Assembly: GCA_947561715.1 (NCBI GenBank)
Contig: OX387200.1
Coordinates: 17,548,501-17,612,500, forward strand
DNA: 64,000 bases
Reading direction: 5' to 3'
DNA from: Ascidia mentula
Lineage: Eukaryota; Chordata; Ascidiacea; Phlebobranchia; Ascidiidae
Shown here: piece by piece, positions 48,101 through 58,300 of the stretch
Position numbering within the stretch: the first letter of the stretch is position 1
Layout of the letters: each line of letters begins with the position of its first letter
The notes under the pieces: generated by a model
What the model saw: the letters and a program-made list of their open reading frames with translations, nothing else
Databases searched by the model: none
What the model was told of the DNA's origin: nothing
Made by a program: the position numbers and the translations under genes

Positions 48101-48687
48101 TTAATTATATTGCACTGAGGAATCTTGAAACTCATAATTTTTCCAGGTGAGCAAGTGGGCAGTAGCGTGCCGTTCATGATTATGGGGATCCTGGGCATGA
48201 TTGCAACTCTTACTTCGATTTGTCTTCCTGAGACAAAATCACTGGAGCTACCGGAAAATATGGACGACACCATTGCACAGGAAAAGTTCGTACAAGTGTC
48301 CATGGGATTTACTTTATCAACTAACTCATGTTAAGCTCAAGTAAAATGTTAAATCAAAAAGGAAATAAACATTAGCTGGTATTAAAATACGTATATAAAA
48401 ATTATTGTCAGTAGAGAAGCTTATTTGGATTTTCCTATGCTTGTTAGCAGTTAAGGGCAAATTCATGTTGTTTTGTGTGAATCGATGTTGAAAAACATAT
48501 GTCTTACAAATTACTACTAATATAGACTTCGTACCATGATTACCGTTATACCTAATCAAATGGCATTTAATAGCCATTCAAAAGCAAATGTTTGTATTGC
48601 AGATATCTTCCCAAATTGGTGTGGAAATATATAGGCCAAAAGCAACCACTGGAAGGCAAATCCGAAGAAGTTGAACTGGACATGTAA
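42135..48687 (+). CDS. SLC22-family organic ion transporter, 12 exons
   Basis: Exons 42135-42329, about 42390-42489, 44096-44219, 44994-45097, 45256-45410, 45546-45714, 46254-46395, 46459-46565, 47140-47354, 47621-47803, 48147-48285 and 48603-48687 give about 572 residues. SLC22 marks: MVRFVSYEEALKNIGAFGKYQ start, long extracellular loop with Cys and sequons (YNSTIEWNETH), WDLVCSRSSLKPLAMF, MFS motif LADRYGRRPAF, IPESPRWLLNAGREKEA, YTYLDLF, LNSSNLGGNSYV, AEKAGRR, ELFPTMMRN and LPETKSLELPE. TM11 carries STMARVGAAIAP: an Arg here is found in anion-type SLC22 members, whereas OCT1-3 have Asp, so organic anions or zwitterions are the likelier cargo. It is a 12-helix plasma-membrane carrier. Intron 6 holds a hammerhead element; intron 8 starts in a minisatellite of donor sites. 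The exon 11 donor (AA|gttcgt) is non-consensus. Confidence 0.9.
45827..46110 (+). mobile_element. Hammerhead-carrying inverted-repeat retroelement A
   Basis: This 284 bp insertion in SLC22 intron 6 is flanked by the 12 bp direct repeat aaagatttttaa (45815-45826 and 46111-46122). It holds a perfect 51 bp inverted repeat (45825-45875 and 46032-46082, the left arm starting in the flank). The right half contains a complete hammerhead ribozyme; the left arm is an inverted partial copy lacking the CTGATG core. It has no coding capacity. The long target duplication argues for copying through RNA rather than a cut-and-paste transposon. Confidence 0.8.
46019..46071 (+). ncRNA. Type I hammerhead self-cleaving ribozyme (element A)
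   Basis: All parts are present in order. Helix I 5' strand AGCTGCA (46019-46025), core CTGATGA (46026-46032), helix II GACCT-TTT-AGGTC (46033-46045), core GAA (46046-46048), helix III ACAG / CTGT (46049-46052 and 46060-46063) closed by the 7-base loop TGGCCAT, cleavage base C46064 (GTC triplet), and helix I 3' strand TGCAGCT (46065-46071), the exact complement of AGCTGCA. Cleavage is predicted between 46064 and 46065. Helix I is open, so this is type I. It is in the sense direction of SLC22. Confidence 0.88.
46556..46735 (+). repeat. 25 bp minisatellite repeating the exon 8 splice donor
   Basis: The unit (tcttgcRatg|gtaaggtacatgtga) begins in the last 10 bases of SLC22 exon 8 and runs into intron 8. 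GTAAGG donors recur at 46566, 46591, 46616, 46641, 46661 and 46686, with steps of 25, 25, 25, 20 and 25 bp; two further units at the end have lost GTAAGG. The first is the one that fits the protein. Confidence 0.9.
47949..48090 (+). mobile_element. Short insertion D with 15 bp target duplication
   Basis: This 142 bp insertion in SLC22 intron 10 is flanked by cggattcaaattaat at 47934-47948 and 48091-48105. It starts with gagctgcagacagg, like the outer end of the hammerhead elements, and shares ttccactttgtg and gggYaccaaactaggt with element B. No complete ribozyme core remains. The matching intron in the duplicate (50159-50526) seems to lack it. Confidence 0.65.
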
Positions 48688-49398
48688 ACACTACGTTTTA
48701 TATCCATCCAGATTTCAGGCAATCACTGATGATTGATCACAGCTTCACTAACTTTAATGTGTCAAAGCTATGGGTGTTGTTGTTAATATTAATTCAACTT
48801 TGCTCAGGCAAAGTTAATTTGCTGTCTTTGCTATTTAGACAAATTGTTACGGTCTCAATTATGCAACGTCACGTTTGCCTGCAAAACATATATTGTTCCG
48901 CAATTTATTTAGGCTGTTTGTTTGAGATTTTTTGTAAATCAACCTGTGGAATATAATAAACTCACTGTTTGAGGCGGCCTACAAAATGATATCTCGCGCC
49001 CAACAAGATGCGTGAAAAACAAAACCAATAACAAGTGTTTTGCATAGGCAACACCAAATCCACACGAGGAAACTAATTAGTTTTTTGTCACGTTTGTGTG
49101 AGTTCGTATATTTCACATAAAAACAACTTCATTATCAAAAGTGCACCAAAATCCAACTGATTTCAGGTCGATTAACGCTTTTTATGCATTTTCCCCGGGA
49201 AAAAAACTTTCATCAGGTTTTAAGTTTTACATGAACACTTTTTGAAATTACGAAATCTAGAATCAGAATGCCAAGTCAGCAAGGAATAGTTAAGACAGGA
49301 AAAAAGGCGATCAAGCGTTTAAGCACGTGACGTTCGCCTCAAAGAAAAATGAGTGCACAGCAGGAAAACTGTTTTAAAGCTTATTTAAAATTAACCTT
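48688..49398. other. SLC22 3' UTR and spacer
   Basis: The 3' UTR runs to AATAAA at 48955-48960. Much of 48688-48950 is repeated at 51051-51290. The remaining 440 bp shows no gene. Confidence 0.5.
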
Positions 49399-50087
49399 TC
49401 ATGTTGGACACCGATGCCTCGGTAACTGCTTAGGTTGTGTTCTCGGTCAGGAAAAAGACGGTAAGGAGCATGTGATCGCTTACGGCTCATTTAAGTCCAG
49501 CTGAAAAGCATTATTCCACAACCGCACGAAATTACTGGCAGTTATATTTGCGACTAAGTTGTATCACAGTTATTTGCTTGAATCGAAATTTTTGTTGCGC
49601 ACAGAACATTCATCCCTTCTTTGGCTGTGGAGATCCAGGACATAATGGACAATGTGCTCGATGGTTTGAACACCTGGCTAGTTACAACTTTGATTTTCAA
49701 CACCGGCCCGGAAAGAAGCACACAAACGCAAATACGCTCAGCCGGAGACAACCGGAAGATGACGGATTTCCTTACGCAGTTGGTGAGGACGAGTCATTGG
49801 AATAGGTACTCGCACTTGATTTAAAGGCGGAGTACGGGTATGAGTCCACCCAAGTAGCAGAAGCGCAATATGAGGACTTTGCGCCCTGTAGTGAAATGGA
49901 TGCAACAGGGAATAAGGCCGTCTTTTCGCCACGTTAAACGCCTGTCGGCAGAGACAAAACACTTATGGAGCCTTTTTGAGCGGATATCATGTCACGGTGG
50001 GGTGCTATTCATTACTGACCCTGGTACGGTGCCAGGTTTAAACGAGGTACAGAAAGTGTTGGTACCCTTTGCCATGCGCAGCGAACA
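49399..50087 (+). mobile_element. Degraded Ty3/gypsy pol fragment (RNase H to linker)
   Basis: Translated pieces in shifting frames match Ty3/gypsy Pol: MLDTDAS, then GCVLGQEKDGKEHVIAYGS, LLAVIFATKLYHSYLL, LLRTEHSSLLWL (RNase H), then ARWFEHLASYNFDFQHRPGK..HTNANTLSRR (end of RNase H) and a linker-like stretch to about 50060. Stops and frameshifts break it several times. No LTRs are visible. It ends directly against a duplicated SLC22 exon fragment at 50088. Confidence 0.8.
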
Positions 50088-51050
50088 TGAGCATTGGATC
50101 CTCTTCCACAATGGCCCGGATGGGAGGGGCCATTGCCCCTTACTTGGTGTTTGCTGGTAAGTTGCAGATGCTTATTGTGTTTGAAACTAACTGTACATAA
50201 ATGCTGCAGTTGGAGATAATTTATTGATTTATTGACGTTTGTTGTGTTTATTTTACCAAGGAGTTAACGTTGCACTTTGCTTCAGAAACTGACGATGCCG
50301 TCAAGGCGAAATTAATATTTCTGAAAAATTTTAAATAAAATATCGCACTGATGCTGATCGTCAGATACTCTTTGACTTATTTTGGTTGTTCAGGTGTCCA
50401 TTTTGTTTCCAAAACACGCTGTACATAATTTACGTAGAGTAACGTTTGAAAAACAAACAGATTTTGAGATAGAATTTAATTACTTATATTGCCCTTAAAA
50501 CTCTTAAAATGTTTATTTTTTTCCAGGTGAGCAAGTGGGCAGTAGCGTGCCGTTCATGATTATGGGGATCCTGGGCATGATCGCAACTCTTACTTCGATT
50601 TGTCTTCCTGAGACAAAATCACTGGAGCTACCGGAAAATATGGACGACACCATTGCACAGGAAAAGTTCGTACAAGTGTCCATGGGTTGTTTTTTATGAA
50701 ATGACTTATGCTATAGCCTTAAGTGTTTAATGAAATAATAGAATAAAGCAATGACCGGTATTAGAATCCAATACTTCAAGATTACGTTCAGACTCCAATT
50801 AACTTATTAGGAATTGCAACATATTATGAACATATGCCTTATGTTTTCACTGCATAGACTTCGAACTATCACTACTGCCATATCTAATCACACGGTTTGG
50901 TTTTGGTCTAACATGACCTTCCATGTTGTTAGTAAAGACAGTTGCATTAAAATGTTTGTATTGCAGATACCTTCCCAAACTGGTGTGGAAATATATAGGC
51001 CAAAAGCAACCACTGGAAGGCAAATCCGAAGAAGTTTAACTGGACATGTA
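50088..51050 (+). pseudogene. Partial duplicate of SLC22 exons 10-12
   Basis: 50088-50158 repeats the end of exon 10 (from ATGAGCATTGGATCC), 50527-50665 repeats exon 11 with one base difference in the coding part, and 50968-51050 repeats exon 12. Splice sites are kept. In exon 12' a GAA codon has become TAA, so the tail would end after ..KSEEV, four residues early. There is no upstream part of the gene. Similarity continues in the 3' UTR to about 51290. It is either a dead fragment or a set of alternative last exons for the SLC22 gene. Confidence 0.85.
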
Positions 51051-51985
51051 AACACTACGTTTCATGTCTATTGGGCCCTGCTGATTGATCACAGCTTCAC
51101 TAATTTTAATATGTTAAAGCTAGGGCTGTTGCTGATATTAATTCAACTTTTCTGAGCAAAAGTTAGAAGGTTTTTTTTCGATTTGTGCACATAGAAGCGG
51201 TAATGTTGTCCTTGGTATTTAGACGAATTGTTACCGTTTTAATTGCACAACGTCACGTTCGCCTGCAACACAGTAAATCAACCTGTGGAACGAAATAAAA
51301 AACCTGGAGGCCACGAACCTTGTGACACGAAAATTGGCGACGACGAGGACAATAAAGTGCTACAGTCAGCTGCACGGAAGCATTTTCGATTTGTCATCCC
51401 GCAATTACTGCCCAGACAGTACACAGGCATGTTATCAACAAGACGTGCAAGTGGCTTAGCAAAATAGTAACGGCCGCAAATCCAACGTACTAATTAACCC
51501 AGCACACGTGGCATGATTAGCATTCTTGAAAGACTTAAGGAGCTTTTCCGCGGTCATCTCTTCTTCCGAATGCAAGCAATTTCATGAAAACGTACTGCTT
51601 CAGGTGGCGATTACCAAATTTTTGGGTGGCAATTCACCGAACCACAGGTAGTACGTGACCGCCGGTGATGCTTGTTTGTCTTGTTTTTCACCACCTGCAG
51701 GGCGCGTAACACGACTCTCACACAATCTGCATCAATTATACAGATGTCATGTGCTTTGGGAAGAACATCAGAAGATTTGTTTGGGCTTCAAGCGATCAAA
51801 GGCTTGTGCTGTATGCCTGTGGGGCGCAAGAAGTGATCAAACGCGGTGCATTAGTTATGCAGGAAGAAGTATGATCGATGCGGTACATTAGTTGGGGAAC
51901 AGGTTTAAAGGTGCGCCACAGGTTCTCAAACGGTTTGTTGCGCGTTTACTTGCAGGAAAAGTGGTTTAGCATTATCGACGTAAAT
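51051..51985. other. Duplicated 3' UTR and promoter space
   Basis: 51051-51290 resembles the SLC22 3' UTR (48688-48950). The rest up to the CUB-MAM gene has short ORFs only. An ATG-containing ORF at 51655-51891 has no family signal. Confidence 0.4.
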
Positions 51986-54942
51986 ATGTTTGTGTTAATT
52001 GCAATTTTTGCTGGTCTCGCTCTGGGACAGGATGCAAAACGTAAGTACGGGTCTGAATAAATGACTTGCTTTCGCAATATTGTTTCATGTCTAAACAGAA
52101 ACAAGTTTAGTTGTACCATAAGATTTGATATGTCCAATACTTCCTTAAACAGAACTTTTTTGTTCTACAAAATCATAAACGCCTGCCAAACAAGCAAAGC
52201 TGCTTTATTAAATCTACTTTCTGTAGCAAATGTTGTCGGCTCGTGCGGGGGAATGTTCACTGGTCAGTATGGACGAATCGCTAGTCCCGGCTTTCCTCAA
52301 GGTAATTATAAAGACAACCTCAACTGCCAATACGTCATCGAAGTCGATCCGGGTCACGTGATTGCGGTAAGATTTACGCAGTTTTTGTTTCCTTTTCCCA
52401 CTTAGTTGCTGCGGCAATCACGTGCTTTACAACCCTGTTTCTTTCAGGAAGGCACACATTCCGCCCTGTGGGCATATTCGACTCCTGCACGTGCAAACGC
52501 TTTTGATTTCACGTAAACATAAAAGGTCACCATAAGCCACTTATATAATAATTTAAAATTTTAAAGCTACGTGTTATGCAGTAACTATAACAATTTGTTT
52601 TATCGTTTAATCCTAAATAACACGGCACGCTGGTCTACTGAATTTGGCGGAGGCAATTATACAATACATTATTTTCAGTATCGCAGTATGTTCATGGATT
52701 TGGAGCCAGAGTTTTTGGGCAACTGTTACGACTGGGTCTCGATCTACAAGAGCGGCGACAAGACCGACACACCCGACAGCTTCTGCGGGAACGTCATCAT
52801 ACCTGATGACGCATCAACCGGCAACAAGCTCATGTTCGTTACTTCGACCTGTAAACTTTTACATTTTCACGAGGATTTCTGTTTTCAGCGTCGAATTCAA
52901 GTCGGACGTTTCATTGGGTGGAAGTGGTTTCGTGTTAGCCTGGTCTGCTCTTGACCTTAAGTCGATACCGGAAATGTTTGACTGTGACTTCGATGGACCG
53001 CTTGGAATTTGCCCAGGTATGAGAAACGTTTTTGGAAAAAAGGCGATCACCGTTTCGTTTTCAAATTGCATCTACGTAACACGTTAATAATTTCCCAAGT
53101 ATGATTTCTTGTTATCATTTTGACATCATGACGTTCATTTGTTTTGCAAATTAAAGACTTGTTTTTTTGTAAATAAAGATATGAATATGGACTATAAACT
53201 GACACATGTTATATAGCTTAAGGCCAAACGCTTTAAATTCTAAATAGAAGGGTATTTAGAGGTTTGTATGCATTGTCATGTACAGGTTGGACGCAGGCTC
53301 ACGAGGACATGTTTGATTGGAACATCAAGCGAGGCAGGACTACTGGCAGTTATACTGGACCAGATGCCGATCATTCGACTGGATCACACCGTGGGTTTTG
53401 TTTCAGAATGTTTTAACATGACAAACACAAGCATAGTGATTTTCGTGCGATAGTTGGCAGGTATGCATACATGGAGGCCGCCCGACAGCAAGTGAATGAC
53501 GCAGCAATACTGCTTTCACCCATGACAAAACTGGATCGTAAGTTATTAGCACACGTCTTTTGAGTTATTGCATTATTCGCTTTGATCCATGAACCTAATA
53601 AAAAATGAATTATAGCTAGTATCATAAATAAAAATTTTGACATGAGCCAAGGTTAGGTTGGATAACATTTGGAGTTATAACTATCAACCCATGATATAAC
53701 CAGAAAAAATTACTGGCGTTAAGATTGGCAAAAACCTAACAGTAAAATATTGTCACTGTGCCCGCAGGCGCACAGCAGTATTGCATGCGTTTCTGGTACC
53801 AAAATCACGGCGTGAGCAATGCGATATTATTTGTTGCACTGATTCGACCGCACGGCAGCGCGAAGTACATCTTCTCCCACAAGCAAGATTATCGCAACGG
53901 TTGGAGGGAAGGACAGGTCACGCTTGAGGGCAGTAGCGATTCCATTCAGGTAAATAAAACAAAACGCCCAAGTTTTTGTGGTTGAAAGACTACATCGCTT
54001 TTTCATTTTTCCGTGTAGATTGCTTTTGAAGCTCGACGGGGAAACTCAGCGTATTCGGATTTGGCGCTTGACGATATTACTTTGAGGACGGGGCCTTGTC
54101 CAGGTATACATACATGTATTCGGGTTTTAGAGTTGCATTGCCTGTAATTTTACGTCATTATAATCATATACCACTATCTTGATCCAGTACCAAGAACGAC
54201 AAAATCGCCTCCCGCGACAATGACCAGCACAAAAGGTTTGAGTCCCAAAAACTTGGCCAAAAAATAGATGTTTACCGACATTAAATTCTTCTGCAGCTGT
54301 TAAAATACGTGGTCGATCCACAACAAATATCGCAAATAGCTTGTTTAGATTTTACCAATATTAAACAAAGAGCTTCTTCGAAAAGCTTGTTTAACCAGAA
54401 TGAGTTTAGTTTTATTCTTTTGAAAACAGTATCCACAACCATGACGATCCCAGCCATTCCCTCCTGCGATTCCAACATGGTGTTCCAGGATTGTGTTCCG
54501 GGTTGCGATTTAACCTGCGAGCAGAACAGGAACGGCATCAAGTGCGAACACGAGTGTGTGAGTAGATGCGCTTGTCCCCGCGATCAGCCTATATGGATTG
54601 GAAGCAGGTGAGAACCTCGAGAGCTATGACACGAATAAATAAATCTGCAAGTTTGCGAAAAATAATTTTTTCTTGAGGGAATCTGGATATTACATGCAAT
54701 ATTTCTGCATTTTTCTTTAACCGCTTTCAAAATACTGCAGATGCATTTCCGCTACTACGTGTCCGACCACAACTACAGCCCCACCGACAACCAAACGAGA
54801 GACTGGCGCTGAGTGGATTGCTCGCCACTACGCGCGACTAGCAAGACTTGTCGGACCGGAAAGGGCCCTGAGTTTGTACATGAGACTCGTGTCTATATAC
54901 AACGCTTGGATGGAGGTATGGATTTTCCATTACGCGTTATAA
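51986..54942 (+). CDS. Secreted CUB-MAM-TIL protein, 11 exons
   Basis: Exons 51986-52040, 52227-52366, 52679-52833, 52889-53016, 53286-53390, 53454-53537, 53768-53949, 54019-54103, 54188-54235, 54430-54607 and 54741-54942 give 453 residues. Signal peptide MFVLIAIFAGLALGQ; CUB domain (about 24-135: GRIASPGFPQGNYKDNLNCQY, CYDWVSIY, GNKLIVEFKSD); MAM domain (about 140-311: CDFDGPLGICPGWTQAHEDMFDW, GRYAYMEA, QYCMRFWYQNHG, LALDDITLRTGPCP); Pro/Thr linker; TIL Cys-rich domain (about 337-400, CVPGCDLTC..CVSRCACP); helical tail (WIARHYARLARLVG). The function is not known to me; the set of domains recalls zonadhesin-type adhesion proteins. The exon 3 donor (AT|gttcgt) is unusual but is fixed by phase and CUB homology. 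Poly(A) signal 54981-54986. Confidence 0.85.
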
Positions 54943-55389
54943 GTACGATAGTTAGGGTATTGAAACGACGTATAAATATCAATAAAAACAAGACTGGAAA
55001 ATATATATGAAAAGTAATTGTCGGTTGAACGTGGTTATATGGTGCCAAGCTTTCTAAAATTCACATTCGAATAAGAAAACTTTCTGCATCCTACTCATTT
55101 TGGAACTTGCTGATTTGACGAATTCTGAATAAAAACCAAAGCAGACAACACGCATGAAACGCATTTTCTTTTTATTATCCGGCAGGGTCAGCGATCACAA
55201 CAATAACATTTGGAGGTTCAAATCATGTCAGTGAAAACACCATAAATGATAAAGAGACTACAATCCTCCTGCTCATACGTTCGGGCGATCCCTTTTGTTT
55301 GCCGAAAACAATCTCCTACGACTGTTCCTGAAATGTTTTTGTAAATATTTTTGTAAGAAATGTTTATACCAAACGCTGGTGTAAATTTA
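54943..55389. other. Tail-to-tail spacer of the CUB-MAM pair
   Basis: 447 bp with AATAAA (+) at 54981-54986 and AATAAA on the - strand at 55176-55171. No gene seen. Confidence 0.5.
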
Positions 55390-58300
55390 CTAGACGGTAT
55401 TTCTGCATTCATTGCAATCTCTCATCTGCTCGCCATCCTGCCACTTTTACGAAGCTGGTTGTTTTATGTTATTCTTTACCTCAATTGCGGCGTATATGTT
55501 CGAATACAAGTTTACGCAGGGTTGTAAGCGTTAAACGTAGATTTACCTCAATGTGATCCCCGATTTGAGTGAATAGTTTCAATATCTGCACGTGAACATT
55601 CTCTTTCGCTTGGCGAATAATCGCTCCATTGACCAACTCAGCCGGGCAGTCGCTGAACTCACGGCACCTGGACAGAAGAATTCAAATGTTATCTCGCAAT
55701 TGCAAACTAAAACTAAAAAAAATTCACCGCGTTTCAAGTTTGTATATTGTGGTAAGGCATTCAACGTCGTGACTTAATGCTTAAATATGTAAAAATCGGT
55801 TTACATTTTTGAGTTAAGATTTTAACAAACTTTTGTTAAACGATAAAAGGAAAGTATTGAAACATTGATCCCACCATCCTTCATGCAAAACGGGGAGATT
55901 GGCGGGGCAAGCGCATCGGCTGGTACAAACTGTGTCGCAAGGTGGCGGTACAGGGCCGTCCTCACATGTGTGGTTGCATCCTTTTACGCAACCGCCCCAG
56001 TACATGTTTCCTGGACACCATTCGGCTAAACGGAAGGAAAATGACAAGGTTTAATGTTTGTAGAAGTTTTGCACTTCAAACACTTACGAAAACACCCGTC
56101 CTCGTCCGAACCTTGAGGACAGTCTATTATGTCGTCACAAACGCGATCGAGCGCGATGCACGCATTGGAACGAAGGCAGGCGAAGAGACCGGGGTCGCAC
56201 ACTGACAATTCTGTAAACTATACTAATTAAACAAAATATAAACGTTTTTTTTTTAAATGTGATCTGGTTACAAACATAGTTCTGTTCAATAAATATATTT
56301 TACTCAAACTTGTTTGATTGACAATCACACGCACACAAGGCCTTGTGTCGCAGTGCTTTTGTGAATAAAATGACTAGTGCAAATAAGGGACGTAAAACTG
56401 GCAAACTATGGCACTGACGTATATAATAAAGTTGCGAATTGCGTTATATCGAACACTTTGTCAAGTTTGTGGTTTTACGTGCGTCGGCACCTCGCGTGAT
56501 AAACCAGCTCGTTCGGAAACTTTTAAACGCTCGTCGTCGCGCTGTGACGTTACTGTGTTTGGGGCCGCTGGCCTTGGGCCCTCGTTTGTGGCCCAATCGT
56601 TCAAACCTGTGCTTGTTTGCGGGCTTGCTGGCGGTGACTCTTGCGTCGTTTTCTGATTTTGTGTGCCGGTGTCCAAGGTCGACCCATTCTCTGCACACGC
56701 CCCTACCGTGAACGTGACGTCGTCAATTGCAAGGTCGGAGCGAAAGGTTTGACCTCTGGTTGCCTCGAAGACGATCTGCGCAAAAGTGAGGTTACGGTTG
56801 GTACAAATAAGTGGAGTTTATGATTATTATGTTGAAGAACACCTTTTCGTCTGTACGCAAAATTGCAACTTACTAACTTGGATCGTTCCCGCGAATTGAA
56901 CTGTTACCCATTTTTGAAAAAAAACAGCAAAGCGGTTTGTATTGCTATTTAGTCTCTTTCGCAAACACCGTACAACAACAAATCCAAATGTGCAAAACAC
57001 GTTAAAACAAAAACTTGTGATGCGAAAGTCGTATGGGACATTATTCCAATAAAACAACTGCTTTTTGATACATGCTGTTTGCTGTGCGTGGTGATGCGAA
57101 AAAAAACACAGGTCCAAAAAACATTGACACGTCAACGCCACGAGATATAATGGCCAATAACCAACACCCTTATAAACAACCAGCAACGCCCAATGGAAGT
57201 TGGTTACAATTGTTTGCTGCGAGAAAGGATACACAGCCACAAAGAGAAAAGATACACTGTATACGTAAGAATAGCGCATGATCAACATGACGTGTTCTGT
57301 TCCAACATCTCCTGTGAATCAGAGTATTTACCAAGGTCATAAACAAAGATGAACGCGAGGTTTTTGCACTTATGTGGTGACTTATTGCTAAACAATAACA
57401 TGTCTCGCTTGTGTTAACGGCAGAAACAACTCCGAAATAGAATTGTGTTTTTCACAGAGCCTGGTTGTTTTTTGTATCAATTTTCTTGCAACTTTATTCA
57501 TTCCTTCAAGCATTGGTTTAGTTTTGCCCAAACACGACAACAAACCTTACAGAGTGAGAAAAAGAAATGGAGACGTGAAACCTGGGCGGAAAGACGCTGG
57601 AAAAACCTTAAGGTTTACGAAGCCAAGCGTCACCTGAGGTCCTCATTACTTTATGACAAAAAATACTGTTTACAAGTGGGTTGAATGTATTGGTGGCGTT
57701 TGTTAACAATTTTTTCTGTTCATAGGCACATATAGCAATAATTTGATTTGCATCATGCGAACATTTCGTCAAGTAAGGAACGCTAGCACCATATTAATGT
57801 TTTTTTACCTGTAAGTCATATGCCTACACCACAAAATCCAAAATATTTAATTTGTCCTCTAACCAAACGAAACTGGAAAAACAGGACTTAATCACATATA
57901 ATCGCTCTTTACCTGCGAGGGGTAGAAAGATTCTAGCAATGTGATACTGACAGGCCACCAAACTTGATCGGTGAGCTCGCTTGAAGCCCACAGGACTTCT
58001 TCTTCGTTGGCGCCGAACCTGCGGATTACCGCTAATTCCCCGATACCTTCACCGTACGCGTGGTAGTCAAAATCAAGGCAGTAGTCGACGTCCCCTTCAC
58101 ATAAAGGATATTTTCTGTTTTTTATGTTAAAGTTACGTTCGTGCAACGTGAATATTTTTATTTTAAATTTTTAGGTTTATATTTGCTTTAAGCTGTTGGA
58201 TTTGTTTCAAATTCGTTTATGCCAGATTTTAAATTATTACTGTGAAACTCCGAAGCTATTCGTGGTATCGGAAACTGGCTACAAAACAACATGTTTTGCA

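Noticed and set aside
49870..50160. ORF fusing gypsy linker to an SLC22 exon, with a segment (HNGPDGRGHCPLLG) that looks like the next gypsy block
   Set aside because: The segment is the SLC22 exon read in another frame; the likeness is probably chance.
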